Assembly: GCA_964200075.2 (NCBI GenBank) | Contig: CAXNAA020000413.1 | Coordinates: 1-21,495, forward strand | Source: Sphacelaria rigidula | Lineage: Eukaryota > Phaeophyceae > Sphacelariales | Length of the DNA: 21,495 nt | Reading direction: 5' to 3' | Shown: one piece after another, positions 9,108-20,155 of the stretch | Layout: the number at the start of each line of letters is the position of its first letter | How positions within the stretch are numbered: position 1 is the stretch's first letter | Program-made: the position numbers and the translations under genes | The notes under the pieces: model-generated | What the model was told of the DNA's origin: nothing | Databases searched by the model: none | The model's input: the letters and a program-made list of their open reading frames with translations, nothing else

Positions 9108-12000
9108 TCAAAGCGGTGCGTTGATATCGTGTGTGCGATCGATGTTATGTTGAATTCCACGACGGAGGCCTTTGGACTTGTGTCGCTGAAGAAACCAAGA
9201 TCCTCGTGGTGCGGATGGACTGGTGGTATAGAGCTCTGGGCGGAGCTTGAGCTACACGGGTCCGGGGTCATCGATGAAGCGCACGATGTATGTGTCAGGC
9301 GCGATGAGGTCTGTGGAGTGGGTCTGGCCTAGCCACCAGAGGTTGTCGCTTCCTTTGTACCAAAAGTAGGCACCTTCGGGCAGAACTTCCTGTTTCGCGC
9401 GGATCTTTTCTTCCCAATGTTTGGCGGCTACTAATTCATAGCCGTCAGCGGCAAAGCGTAAACCTTTGTCACGGTGGAGTTCGCGTGCTGCTGCGCCGCG
9501 GCGCATGTTGCGATATGTCTTGTTGTTAGCAAGATGTTGCTGCTGAGGTTGTGTCCAGTACAGGAGAATAGCTCGGCGGTGCAACTGAAGGTCGGGTTCG
9601 CGTTCCCAAGACGCTCTCCGAAGGCCTCGCCAGTGAATTTTGTACATGACAGCAATCTTACCGCCTCGACCGCGAGTGATCTGGTGACCAGAAATGTGGG
9701 ACACGGCGAGACGAAGGGGTTGTCCCGCCCAATCGTGGGTAGTAACGTGATAGGGCGGTGATTTCGCCGAATAGCCCTTAAGTACGTACTGCGTAAGACC
9801 GGCAGACAGATATTTGGGCATGTCTCTAGTGTCATGCGAGTTGCTGCAAGGTTTACAACGGTACACAGAGACGCGAGATTTGGCGTCATGTCCTTGAAGA
9901 TCGCGAGGAAGATCGAGATAAAGGACTTTGTCACCGACAGGTTTGCCATCGGGTGAAGATGGCGAGGGTCCTACTGTCAGAATCTTGAATGGTCCTCTCC
10001 AGTTGAGGGATAGCTTAGTCTTCAAGACTGTTTTGTTGGCAGCTCTGTCAGCGCCTTGACGAATGGTTGACAAACTGTTGTTGTAAACCCAGAACCAATC
10101 GCCAACCTTCCAAGTAGGTCGTTTGTGCATCAGATTGTGGAGAGCATTATTAGATCTCTCAAGGCGCGAGGCGTTGATAGCGTGTTGTTCACGCACGAGA
10201 GTGAAAGCTTTGCGCTGGCGTGCACGCGCCAGATCATGGTAGGATATCTGATCCTGATCGAAGCCTTGGTGGCCATCGATGGTGTGTCTCTCAAACACGG
10301 TGATGGGCAAACGCCGGTAGCGGCCGAGATGTAACTCGTTCGGAGAAAGACCGGTAGCAGCGTTGACGGAGTTTTTATAAGACAACAGTACATGTGAGAG
10401 ATGGAGATCTCAATCGTTTTGTCGATCGTTGACTACCATAGACAGCATCTGGGCCATGGTGTGGTTAAGTCTTTCAGTACCACCGTTACCATTAGCGTGG
10501 TAAGCGCTTGTGGCTATCTTTCGAATGCCCAGGAGCGTATACAGTTCGTCCGAGAGATCGGAGCAAATTTGCTGACCATTGTCGGAGAGAAGTCGTTTCG
10601 TGCAACCATAGTGCTTCATATAGTCATGAACTATGATATTAGCTGTGCCCGTTGCTGTGAAGTCTCCAGCGGTGACTGCGTACATGGCTGCATGACGGCT
10701 GAAGCGGTCGGTAAAGAATAAGATGTAGATGATGTTGCCACGGTCAGTGGGCGGTAAAGGACCAAAATAGTCGAAAGACACGAGTTGACCAGGAGCGTTG
10801 GGAAGTGCCATCGTAATAAGTGGCCGACGTATAGTCTGTCGTGAGGTTTTGCGAGCTTGACACTTCAAGCAGCGCCGAATCCAGAAGCGGGTGGACACTT
10901 CCATAACTATCCACCAGTAGAAACGTTTGAGTAACGCTAATGTGCGCGTGACACCAAGGTGGCAAGACAGGTCAGTGTGGCAGCCTTTCAGTATACACGG
11001 TCGCATCAATAAGGGGATATGTATCCGAGTGGGTTCATCGTCGAGTAGGCGTGCATGGCGTCCAGTGAGCGCGGGTGAAGTTACAACCTGCTGGGGCATA
11101 GGACGGCGGACAAGCGATTTGATTCCGTCATCAGTCGTGAAGATCGTACCTTTACGTGCGAGTTTGTACACCTCAGCGGCGTTTGGTGGTGGCAGTGTGC
11201 CAATCGGGGCCAATAAATTGGCCGGGATAGGAGCAGGGCAGCCAGCACGGAGGTACCGCATGGTTGCGCGGCATAATGGTTCTGCTTGTTGTTCACAAGC
11301 CCAGTCACGTTGGGAGTAACTGGCGAGAAATTCGCGCAGTTGGCTTTCCGCCGGAGAGCCGACCAGACATGGTGGCTCAGGAAGCGGTGGAACAGGCGAC
11401 GGGGGGGAGATGCCAACGTCGATGTGAACATCGGAAGCATCAGAAGGGGTGGGCACTGACGGGACCGCGGCAGGCGGCGATGTCGGAGTATTGCGCGCCG
11501 GAGATCGCGCTCGGCGCTTGTTGTGAGAACTGCGCGTGGCGGGGATTGTCAAGGCTCGTGGTGCGGTGTTGCGGGGAGCCGGCGCTGCGCTGCTTGCTGG
11601 AGCAGTAGGTGTTGTCGATGGCGGTGGGGCGCGGGGAGGGTTAGCGCGGGCGGCAGGCCGAGAGCGCGTGTTGACGGAAATGAGATGGACGACTGGAGGT
11701 GGCGAAACTGCAATGTTTGCGCGAGGACTGATAGTACGGAAATCAGCGAAATCGGCGTCGGTGGGTTGTAGCCCATTCAAGACTGCATCATACGGTAGGG
11801 AGCGGGGGCCGCCCATGTGCATACCCGTCTCTGGGCAATGAAGGTCAAGGGCATAAATGGGCGTGGAGAAACGCCGGATTGGATACACGCCAGGTTCATC
11901 GGGTTCAGTTAGTCGACAAGCGGGGCTGAAATCCACAGCCGTTGGAGGGAGGGGCAAGCAGGAGAAAAGGTCAGCATTTCCGTTGGTTTTGCCAGGGCGA
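9108..12000 (-). pseudogene. pol: gypsy integrase with GPY/F, chromo-like and aromatic C-terminal modules; two stops
   Basis: Integrase inserts the cDNA into host DNA. Frame 11957-10410 starts with the end of RNase H (NGNAD just upstream), then a Pro/Ala-rich linker (about 11345-11675), then the HHCC zinc finger (H327, H333, C363, C366 counted from 11957). The core follows with D396, D459 and E495: exactly 35 residues separate the last two, and all three catalytic residues are present. TGA 10410-10412 falls where a Trp is expected (ND-stop-DL). The same frame then continues through a GPY/F domain (LNWRGPF, about 9995), a chromo-like domain (HISGHQ, RGRGGKIAVMY, WEREPDL; about 9555-9707) and GAYFWYKGSDNLWWLG (about 9300-9380). 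TAG 9252-9254 cuts it again. Homology to the plus-strand relic continues past that stop (RGSWFLQR) to TGA 9108-9110, the likely native end. Confidence 0.9.
10410..10412 (-). other. Premature stop (TGA) in integrase
   Basis: The frame is open on both sides and the protein reads in register across it (DRQND, stop, DLHLSHVLLSYKNS). A TGG Trp codon is the simplest ancestor, needing one G-to-A change. Confidence 0.85.
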
Positions 12001-13250
12001 TGTCAGTATACTGATAAGCTGTCAGGAACTCCAGCCAGCGTTGCACACGCGGGTTATGTTCCCCAACTTTGGCGAGTTGTTCAAGTGCTCTGTGACCCGT
12101 GTAGATTTGGAAAGGCACATGGAACAAATATTGTCGAAGGCGCGTTATGGCCCAAGTGATGACTCCGCCTTCCAGCTCCAGTGGACTCCAGTTGGCCTCG
12201 TTTGGAAGGGTGGTGCGACTGATATAGAGGATGGGTCGAATAGAGCCATCGAGTTGAGGCTGATTCAGGACCGCGCCGAGCCCGTCTGTGCTCGCGTCTG
12301 TATGTAGTTGAAAGAGGCGAGAGCCGTCTTGTACGGCATCCCAGTCCCGGAAATAAAGGACCGGTTTTTCGGTGAGCGTTTTCAGCAAGTCACGCACGAT
12401 AGCTTCCATATCTTTGGTGAAGACAAACCCGGCGCTTGTTTTTAGCAAGTCCGTAATCGGGCGAACCCGTTTGGACAGGTTAGGCAAAAATTTGCGATAA
12501 TAGGACAGTCCACCTAATAATGAGCGGAGCTGAGTAATGTTTGTTGGCATTGGCAATTCAGTCAATGCCCTGACTTTGTTGCTTTCGGGGTGTAGACCCG
12601 CCGGTGAAATTGAGTGTCCCAAAAAGTCCAATTCAGTCGCACCAAGGCGAGCTTTGGATGGAGACGGTTTCAAATCATGTTTCCGCAGTCGAGAAATAAA
12701 CTCTCGTAAGGTGTGCACACGCGCGAGAGGGGAGGCATCGAATGCGATAGCGTCGTCCAAGTACATGATGACGTGTTCGACATTCTCGGTACCGCGTTGC
12801 ATTAAGCGTTGAAAACAACCTGGTGCAGTGGCGGCACCTTGTGGCATGCGGAGCCATTCGTAGAGCCCAGAAGATGTGCAGAACGCTGTCAGTGGGACTG
12901 TATCAGGGTGGATGGCGTTCTGGAAGAATCCAGAAGCGAGGTCGAAGGTACTGAATATTTTTCCTTCGCCTAGAGAGTCGAAGACTTCATCTATGCGGAG
13001 AATGGGAAGTTTTCCCACTACAGTAACGCGATTCAACCGTTGATAACTCACGGTGATGCGTATGTTCCCATCATTTTTGGGGACTACCACTAGCGGTGAA
13101 GCCAACGGAGAAGAGGAATGTTGGGTTAATCCGGCAGCTAAGTACGCATCTCAAATGGCGTTAACGATTTTGGTAAGGATGGGGTTCGTCCGATACGGTC
13201 GAGAAGAGATTGGCGAAACGCCAGGTTAAAAGGTGATTTCTAAGGGCAGC
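11990..13250 (-). pseudogene. pol: gypsy reverse transcriptase and RNase H
   Basis: Reverse transcriptase copies the element RNA and RNase H removes the template. Homology starts near 13245 (LPLEITF) and passes TAA 13226-13228, PYRTNPILTKIV, and TGA 13151-13153. It is then open from about 13150 to 11909. The RT shows SPLVVVPK, the first catalytic Asp in FSTFDLASGF (D55 counted from 13105), the MPQG motif, and YLDD (115-118, the YxDD active site). RNase H shows TDAS (D270) and ELE (E310/E312). Its usual TDHxAL motif reads TGHRAL: the codon at 12095-12097 is GGT, so the third catalytic Asp has become Gly. A frameshift near 12000 moves RPGKTNGNAD into the integrase frame. No Met start is expected, because this is an internal part of a polyprotein. 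Confidence 0.92.
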
Positions 13251-14390
13251 ATTTGCAATGCACCAGATCCGTTTTTGATCGAGAAAATCTGTCTTGGTAT
13301 TCCAATAAAACATCGCTCAATTCTTTGATTACAGCGGGTTCCCAACCGGGTCCATCTAGGTCAAAATTGATGTCACGTAAATGGGGTGGAAGTTGATCCC
13401 ACATGTGCAAGAAAGTTGTCCGAGATTCTGGTGATAGGCGTTGCAGCACTTCAGCAGGAGGGTCGGACGTTGACGGTGCAGGGTCCACGGTGTGAATACG
13501 TGATGGAGAGGAAGATGTTACGTCGAAGTAAGGCTCATCGACGAAATTGACAGAGCCGTCCGTCGGAGGCGCTGGGTTGGGCGAAAAGGGTTCAGTGGCA
13601 CATGTCTCAAGTGGGATGTGCATGAGGGGAGCAGCAGCAATACCCAAAACATCTCCGGGTTCCAAGTTGGCGTGACTTGTGAGTGGCAAAAGTTGTTTCC
13701 CTACGGAGACGAAGTGTTCTGTGCCGGCAGGCGCACCAACCCGAGAAAGTATTTCAGCGAGGTAATGTCCCGTAAGGGCAGACATGCCATTTCGGCGAAC
13801 TAAGGCAAATTTTAACAGTTGTGGATCATCGGAGAGGATAACACCAGTTGTACCATCGTATCGAAGGTGGTAAGCAGCTCCGGTAGCTTGTTCATTTTTT
13901 TGATAGGACAAGGCGCCGTGAAGAGTACCGAAATGTTCAAGGTTGAATTCTCCACGAGGCGCAGACTGTGGCGATAATGCTGGTAGCGTGCGGTAGGTAC
14001 GTTGATCGAACCGCATGTAACTATCTCGGCCCATGAGTAAGGCGTGAGCCATGGTGCTGTCGGGGACAACATATGCCCGGACTACAAGGCTGGCAGAACG
14101 AGTTGTATCGTGAAAGAATTGCACACTGAGACGAACTGATATTCGTGTGGTCAAAGGTGTGGTGGACTCACCAAAACCGCCCCATACTCGAGGTTTGGTG
14201 GTGATTTCGCAAGTTGCTGAAGCAGCGCCAACCTGTTTCATATGTTCTCACATTGATTCACCAATAAATATTTATGGGCTGCCGCTGTCTAACAAAGAGA
14301 CGCATTTGGCCGTCGTGGTTGCGTATGGTCCGCAATGGAGCGCTACGCGAGTAGGAAAAGTAGCAGGGTCAACAGACACTTTACCGCAGA
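13251..14390 (-). pseudogene. pol: gypsy aspartic protease and protease-RT spacer
   Basis: Retropepsin cleaves the Gag-Pol polyprotein. The active site CVSLLDSGSP sits at about 14275-14304 (DSG at 14281-14289). It is followed at once by TAA 14272-14274, then IFIGESM, then TGA 14248-14250, after which the frame is open from 14241 to 13240. The second protease hallmark, the hydrophobic-Gly strand, is HALLMGRDS at about 14018-14040. Some 230 codons then lead to FSRSKTDLVHC, the usual run-in to gypsy RT, where a frameshift (near 13245) and stop TAG 13240-13242 end the frame. The protease lies one frame off (-1) from the gag/linker frame. The spacer residues 80-310 (Pro/Ser-rich, several acidic patches) match nothing I know. 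Confidence 0.85.
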
Positions 14391-15218
14391 CAAGATCCGG
14401 CCGTGTTCAGCCAAGGTAAATTGATCGGAATCAGTAGCGCTGACGGCGAAAACGGAGGGCGAGTGATCCGCCGGGGGATCAACTTTCTCACCAGAACGTT
14501 TGGTGGATGATGTGTAGTCCCTAGGGTGAGCACAGCTCGGCTGGTCATTAGCAATTTCATATATGACCGTGTTGGGAAGGAAGGGATTAACGTCTAAAGT
14601 AGACCCGTCTTGTTCAGTGTAGTCCGCAGAAGAGGTACAAATATCCGAAATATCTGATTTGGATTCTTCTAGGACACTTGATAAATTCATCGAGCTCAAA
14701 GTCGTCGCATATTGGAGAGCGTGAGGTCGAGGTTTTCCGCTCGAGGGAGGTGTACGTGTTGCTGCGCGCGCTTCAGTGGGGGCATGTTCACGGGGCTTCC
14801 TCTCTCGCCGTGACAAAGGGCGGGGAACGTCCAAAGTGTTTGGGGAAAATCCAACTGCGTCCAGTTGAGTGGATGGGGTCAGCATCGGGGCATGCTCGGG
14901 CGAAGCTCGTGGACTGTCCGCTGGCAAGCTTGGCTGAGGAGCCATAGCCGAAGGTATAGTAGGATGGTTTATGTGGGAATCATTCAGGGGTAGCTTCGCA
15001 TGGTGCAATGAACGCGAAAAATAAACTCGTTCGACCTGGGTGGATGTTACCTGGTCCGAAGCGGTATAAATTCTTACCAGCGACACTTGAACCAGTCGAG
15101 TAAATAATACTACTGCCTGTGCGTACACTACTGCCGTTCGTTCCGCGGTTGATGTTGAATCAGTCCTCGTGTGTGCTGTCGGCGGCGCCGAAGACGTAAA
15201 AATGCCGGCGTCGGCATG
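14343..15218 (-). pseudogene. Linker between Gag and protease, in the gag frame
   Basis: After the gag stop (TGA 15219-15221) the same frame stays open to TAG 14343-14345, about 290 codons. There is no Met near the start; the first good candidate is ATG 14943-14945. The product is rich in Ser, Pro and acidic residues (SKSDISDICTSSADYTEQD). It ends in a frame-specific leucine run (LLTLLLFLLA) that lies where the -1 frame already encodes the protease run-in. I recognise no domain. It may be a C-terminal Gag extension, an N-terminal Pol spacer, or both. Confidence 0.6.
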
Positions 15219-15548
15219 TCATGGATCGGTACGATCAGTCATGAAGGAGTCAGGGTTTCTGGCGTTGCGGTTCGAGTGATTGTGATGCGGCCCCGTGCGC
15301 TGGTGCCTATCGGCGGAATTACGGTGACGGTGAGAAGAGCTCTCTCTTCGCTGAGAGCCAGAGTTGTCGTAGTTGTTGGGACGACTTTCGCGATTCGAGC
15401 GAGTGTTGTCGCGGTTGTTGAAAGGGCGGCGAAAATGATGGTTGGGTGTACGGTATTCACGCATGCGTTTCTGCCATCGGCGCCATGCTGGCTCATTGTC
15501 CTGCAGCTCAGAGTTCATGAGGCCGAAAGAGTTGATACAAGGGCGAGT

Positions 15549-15590
15549 ATAATCGCGCATACTTTGCCCTTGGGTGTTGCAATTAATGCA
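15549..15590 (-). other. Degenerate Gag zinc knuckle (two of four ligands lost)
   Basis: The sequence CINCNTQGQSMRDY has the CX2CX4HX4C spacing, but the His is Gln (CAA, 15564-15566) and the last Cys is Tyr (TAT, 15549-15551). The conserved Gly and the flanking basic residues remain. It could not bind zinc in the usual way. Confidence 0.7.
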
Positions 15591-18500
15591 GCTATTTGCG
15601 TGGCGGCTGAAGGCCTCGTGTCTGGCAGCAGACGAGAGGAGGGGGTTCCACAGATGTGGGTCATCTGTAGTAAACGCAGACTTAGATACAGTGTAGACAT
15701 CATCCCAAGTCTCGGTGGAGTATGGCCATCCGTCAAAGGTGGCGGTGGACGGATCCCTCTTATTTGCAACGCTCATGACGGAGCCGGCCACGGAGGCGGG
15801 CACCCACGAGGAACGAAGCGAAGTGTGAGACCGATGACGGGACCCTGAAGGGGTCGAAGAAGGCGTAGAAGCAGACTGGAAACGAGCTGATGTATACTTT
15901 TCGCCGCGAATGGCCAGCGTCAAATTATTTTCTTGATGAACAAACGCACGCCACATCGCATCCACAGAGGGATAAGGCACTTCGCGGTGGGCTAAAGCAC
16001 CTGGTAACAGCGACGGCATTAGTGTTGGGAACTGCTCGGAAACACTATTCCTCACATATGATTGACACATGGCGTCTGATGGGCCAGTCTGGCGACCTAC
16101 TCCCATAGTACTAGAAACGAGAAGCTTGAATTCTCGGAGGTAGTCCGCAAAGGGGACATCTGTTGCGATACCAAAAGAACTAAGTCGTTGGATAGCACTC
16201 CCTTGAGTGCTGCGATCGAAGTAGCCGGTCAAGCGGCGCTCCAGATCACGGAGTAAATCCGGGCCTGACATCCCCGAGGCGCGGTCTGCATCCATAGCGA
16301 CCATGAAACCATCAAGGACTTGTGTCAAAGCAGCGGCAGTGTCGGGCGAGCGGCGGTTGATGGCGCGGTGCAGAGCTTTGTGGAGCGGAGTATGCCAACC
16401 ATCAACCCAGTTGAAATTTTCGAAACGTTGAGCACCCGTAGAGTCTGCTAGCTGAAGAATGTTTTGAAGAGTGCGGCGTATAGAGGTGATTAGAGCAGAA
16501 GTGAATTGTCCCGAGTCTTCGTTGTCTACTGCAGACATGGATTTCACATGCCAAAGTTTTTTCACGTCCATTTGGATGTATTCTCTGTGAATGGCGGTGG
16601 TGCGGGCGGATCCCGCTCGAGCGGGGGCTGCTGCTGCACTAGCAGCGGCTTGCTCTCGCTCGGCGGCAGCGGCAGCCAGAGTGCGAGCCGAAGTGGAAAA
16701 TACCGTTTTATCCGAGATATCGTCCGAAAGGCCTGAAATCTGGCGCGAAACATCTGTTAAACGCGGTGTAGCGCGACTTCGGGTGGTAGAAGTCAACGCA
16801 GGCGAGTGTGTGGCAGGCCGAATGCTGGGGTTGGCGGAAGAAGAGCTCGACGAGCCGTTATTCTGATGTGTCTGGTTCAAACCGGTGGTGGGACGAGTTA
16901 CACGGTGTGGTTGATTTTTCCCAGAGGAGGAGCTTGAACCTCCGCGGTGGTTGTGAGAATCACCGCGGTGATTGCACTCATGGTCGGCAACATCATGTCT
17001 GTCGCGTCGGCGGCGAGGAATCACCGAGATCCAGTCGCCATCAACTTGGGTTGTGGCAGATTTGGAGGCGGCGCGCAATGCGTCGGAGAGCTCGACAATG
17101 GACAGTTCGTAAGGGGTGGTGGTTTGTTCGATGTGGCGGACTAATTGACCAATGGTGATCGAAAAGAGACCATCGGAAGGGTAGGCCCCGCCGTGTTCCA
17201 AGTAGGAAGCGGCCGCGTTTTGGAGTGGTCGAACGAGCGCTAGCCAAGCGTCGCGAGAGCTTTGCAAAGGATTCGAGGGGGTGTATTTGCCCGCAAGAGT
17301 CTGCACAGAAAGCGTGAACCAAAGGATGTCATCGCAGTGGAGGAAGAAGCGGCGCAGTTCAGCACTGCTGTCGGGGCGGGCGGTCGATGTAGGGGTGGGT
17401 GGGGATGGCGTGCGGTGGGAGCGAGGAACAACTACGGCGTGAGAGGCGCGTGAGCGCTCCTCCTTTAGTTCGCCGAGAGGAGCGTGATACTCCTCGGTGG
17501 AAAGTGGAAACGCCGCTGCATCTGTGTGGCGATGCGGATTAACGAGATCATTCATGGCCGGTGCGTAGTCAGCATAGTAGCGGATGAGTTGTTCCTGGGC
17601 AGTGCGATTATGGTCCATGAAAATACGCGGGAGCAGCCCGAAGGGGCAGTGCTCCGGACCCAACTGTGGGCGGTCTTGCCGCGATGAAGGCGTAGGGTTG
17701 GAAGCGTGGCAGTAGATGCCGGGGGGGTTGAAACGGGTGCGGGTGCGGGTGCGCAAGGAGCCCGGAAACCAGTATGGGTACCACTATCGGCGTCAGTATC
17801 GGCGGCGGTGGCAGTCGCAGCGGTGGTGGCAGCGGGGGCTGGGGCCGGGACAGCAGAAACTGTGTGTTTGGGGGGCGCAGTGGGGGGCGGAGATGCGGGG
17901 TTGTTCACGAGTATTTGTACTGTGCGCTGTAAATCGGCAAGTTGTCGCCGCAAGGAACGGATGACTGCAGCGTCAGAGCGGGAAGACCTATCGCGTGTGA
18001 GAGCACGGCGACTGCGATGGCGTGAGTCGTAGGGCGGTTGGTCGCTGGAATGCGCGATCGACGATTCTTCTGCAGAAGGGAGATCTGAACAAAATGTCCC
18101 TAATAGCGTCCGCGTGCACAGTAACATCATTACGTGGGGATCGCCGACGTGAAGAAACCCTTGAGGCTGTTGAAATACGGGAGGAACGAGAGGTATGTCT
18201 CGAATTGTCGTCACGCGCAGTCATCCGTCGAGCGGGGGTGGTTATGTTGTGTCTGGGGGAAGGCAGGCGTGGCGGTGTGGGTGAAAGCCGAGGTCCGGTG
18301 GGGGTGGGCGTGGTTTGGCGGGGCTGGACACTGTTGGCTGCTTGCATGTCGGCGAAGGCACAAGGAGAGCGGAGCAAGGTATTGCATGGAACTTGCAGTG
18401 CTGTGCCTATACTAACGTCCGGCACAGGGGCTGGTTCCAGATTTATGCCAGAAGCAGCCGCTGGGGCCGAAGACGGGTGTCCTGAGTTGGGCAAAGCAGA

Positions 18501-18704
18501 AGTCGTAACATTTGTCAACAAATCATGATCAGCCGGGGCACGAAACGTAGCCGCGGGTGTTGACAAAGTGTGTGTCGGCAGGGCAGCGCGGGCAGTAGTG
18601 CCAGCAGTTGGGGGTCCGAACGTGGGTGCCACCTGCACGCCGGAATGATCTTGGACTGAAGCTTGTGCACGAGATCCGGGCAGGCAGGAGAGGCAAGGGG
18701 TGGA

Positions 18705-18782
18705 GTTGGGGCCACGGGTAACACCAGCGTGGTTGGGGGGTGGGTTGGGGCCACGGGTAACACCGGCGTGGTTGGGGGGTGG
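18705..18782 (-). repeat. 39-bp tandem repeat (13 codons) inside gag
   Basis: Two nearly identical 39-bp copies (18705-18743 and 18744-18782) encode PPTT-VLPVAPT-type repeats in one of the gag frames. A more diverged third copy lies at about 18838-18880. The period is a multiple of three, so copy number can change without shifting the frame. Confidence 0.85.
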
Positions 18783-19127
18783 AACACACGGTGTGTCCAA
18801 GTGGGTCCAGTGTCGACGGCTGCGTCCGATGGGGTGTGTGCTGCGACGGGTGCCACCGGCGTCGTCAAGGGTTGGAACACAGAGCGTGTGTGCGAGGGGT
18901 GGTCACGGATGGGGATGATGAGGGAGGGGTGGAAGTGTACGAGAATCCGAGCTATGATCGGAATCGGAGCTGGGAGGGGGCGATGGGAACTGCACGGGTT
19001 GTTCCTCAAAAACGATGGATCGAGCAGCACTCGAGGGTTGTTTCCGTAAGGCTGGAGAAGAATCAGCCTCGGGTCCGGAAAAAGTAGAAGATCCCTTAGT
19101 TTGGCTCCGCGTACGGCGGGGCGGCAT

Positions 19128-20155
19128 AGCTCCCGTTTTGGGGGAAGAAGCGGTATTGATTCATTGCGACATGTGTGAAGCGTATACAGCGTCTACGGAG
19201 CGATACGTTCAGAGAACCCAGAGCAAGAAGCGAAAGCCAATACGTGATTTTTTTCTTTGTTTATTTCATTCATTTATTTTGAATCACGAATGTGCGATAG
19301 GGTATGTAATAGCCACAATACAGAGGCAGAGGACCAATAAAAGGTAATCACTGATTGTCTCATTGACACGCAACTTAAAACCGGAAAGTGGTAAAAACAT
19401 CGGAAAGGCAGCCTGTAATAGTGCAGCCTAGGTGGATGCGGGACAATTACAAATGGTCCAGCGGAACACTCCGCGAAAGGCGGCGGATGCGGTGGACAAA
19501 GTTGAACTGCCAGGGTCAAAATTGTAAGTGATTGACCACGATCGCCGAGTTTCGACGCCGCACACTACTGAAACAGCGGCAAGTAACAATAGCAATTCGG
19601 CAGCTACTAAGTGCGGCTGTGCACCGCCCCCCCCAAAAAAAAGAGAGGAAATATGTGTGGGCAGATGGGATGGGGAAAGTGGAGCAAATTCGGGGATATC
19701 TGCCGAAAACAATGTACATCTCTTGAACAAAATGGGGCAGATAGGTTTCCGGTACCGAGAAAAAACAACGGAGTACAGGTTCACAGTCGGGTGGCCAATA
19801 CAGTAAAATTGCGTGGCCAAAGAAAAAGTCGCAGAGGAGACAGTGCGAACGCAGTAGAAGTAGCGCGTGGAGGAGCGCGTGCAAAACGCGATTCAAGCGA
19901 AAGTCTGCTGCTGAAAATCGCTGCACGGAACGAATAGCAGAGTACGCTCCGTTGGGGCAACTGTGTGTGCGCGTATACGGTACGGTGAGCTACTATAAAA
20001 AACAATCAAGCGAATGAAAAGCAAATGACTCACAAAACAAAATGCAAGACAAAGCAACAGCAAGAGGGGGAAAACGGCAAGTAGAGGGTAGTACAGACAG
20101 TAGATAGGCAAACTACTGCTCTGCTCTGGAAGGGAAAACACTCTAGCAAGCAGAT
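19128..20155 (-). other. 5' leader of the gypsy element
   Basis: About 1.03 kb separate the primer-binding site from the first gag ATG. The leader is pyrimidine-rich on the coding strand near the LTR (about 20020-20110). It contains a C-run next to A-run (19627-19642 on the plus strand) and many short open frames. None of those frames shows a domain or a second copy. RNA packaging or dimerisation signals would be expected here but cannot be recognised by eye. Confidence 0.5.

Larger units (their letters stand above)
15219..19127 (-). pseudogene. gag: gypsy gag, long, frameshifted in its N-terminal third
   Basis: Gag forms the virus-like particle and binds the RNA. The first plausible start is ATG 19125-19127 (MPPRRTRSQTK). 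The frame then breaks (TGA 18903-18905), and sensible Pro/Ser/Thr-rich protein continues by alternating between two frames: 18900-18520 in one, about 18630-18000 in the next, about 18100-17650 back, then 17756-15219. A short predicted coiled coil lies at 17900-17974 (VIRSLRRQLADLQRTVQ). The long last frame contains a helical region at about 17350-17050, a low-complexity Ser/His/Arg tract, and a capsid-like helical region at about 16530-15820. Last come a basic Arg/Asn-rich tail and a degenerate zinc knuckle (15549-15590). At some 1300 codons it is far longer than most gypsy Gag proteins. Identification rests on position, composition and the knuckle. Confidence 0.75.

Noticed and set aside
10410-15221. 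TGA reassigned to Trp, because several in-frame TGA codons interrupt pol.
   Set aside because: TAA and TAG also interrupt the same genes, frameshifts are present, and TGG is used freely for Trp. Ordinary decay explains it.
15171-15848. A 225-codon plus-strand frame and other plus-strand frames across the element (for example 16591-17158, 18022-18528).
   Set aside because: They are antisense to gag, have no family motif, and their Arg/Val/Gly-rich composition is what the gag codons give in reverse.
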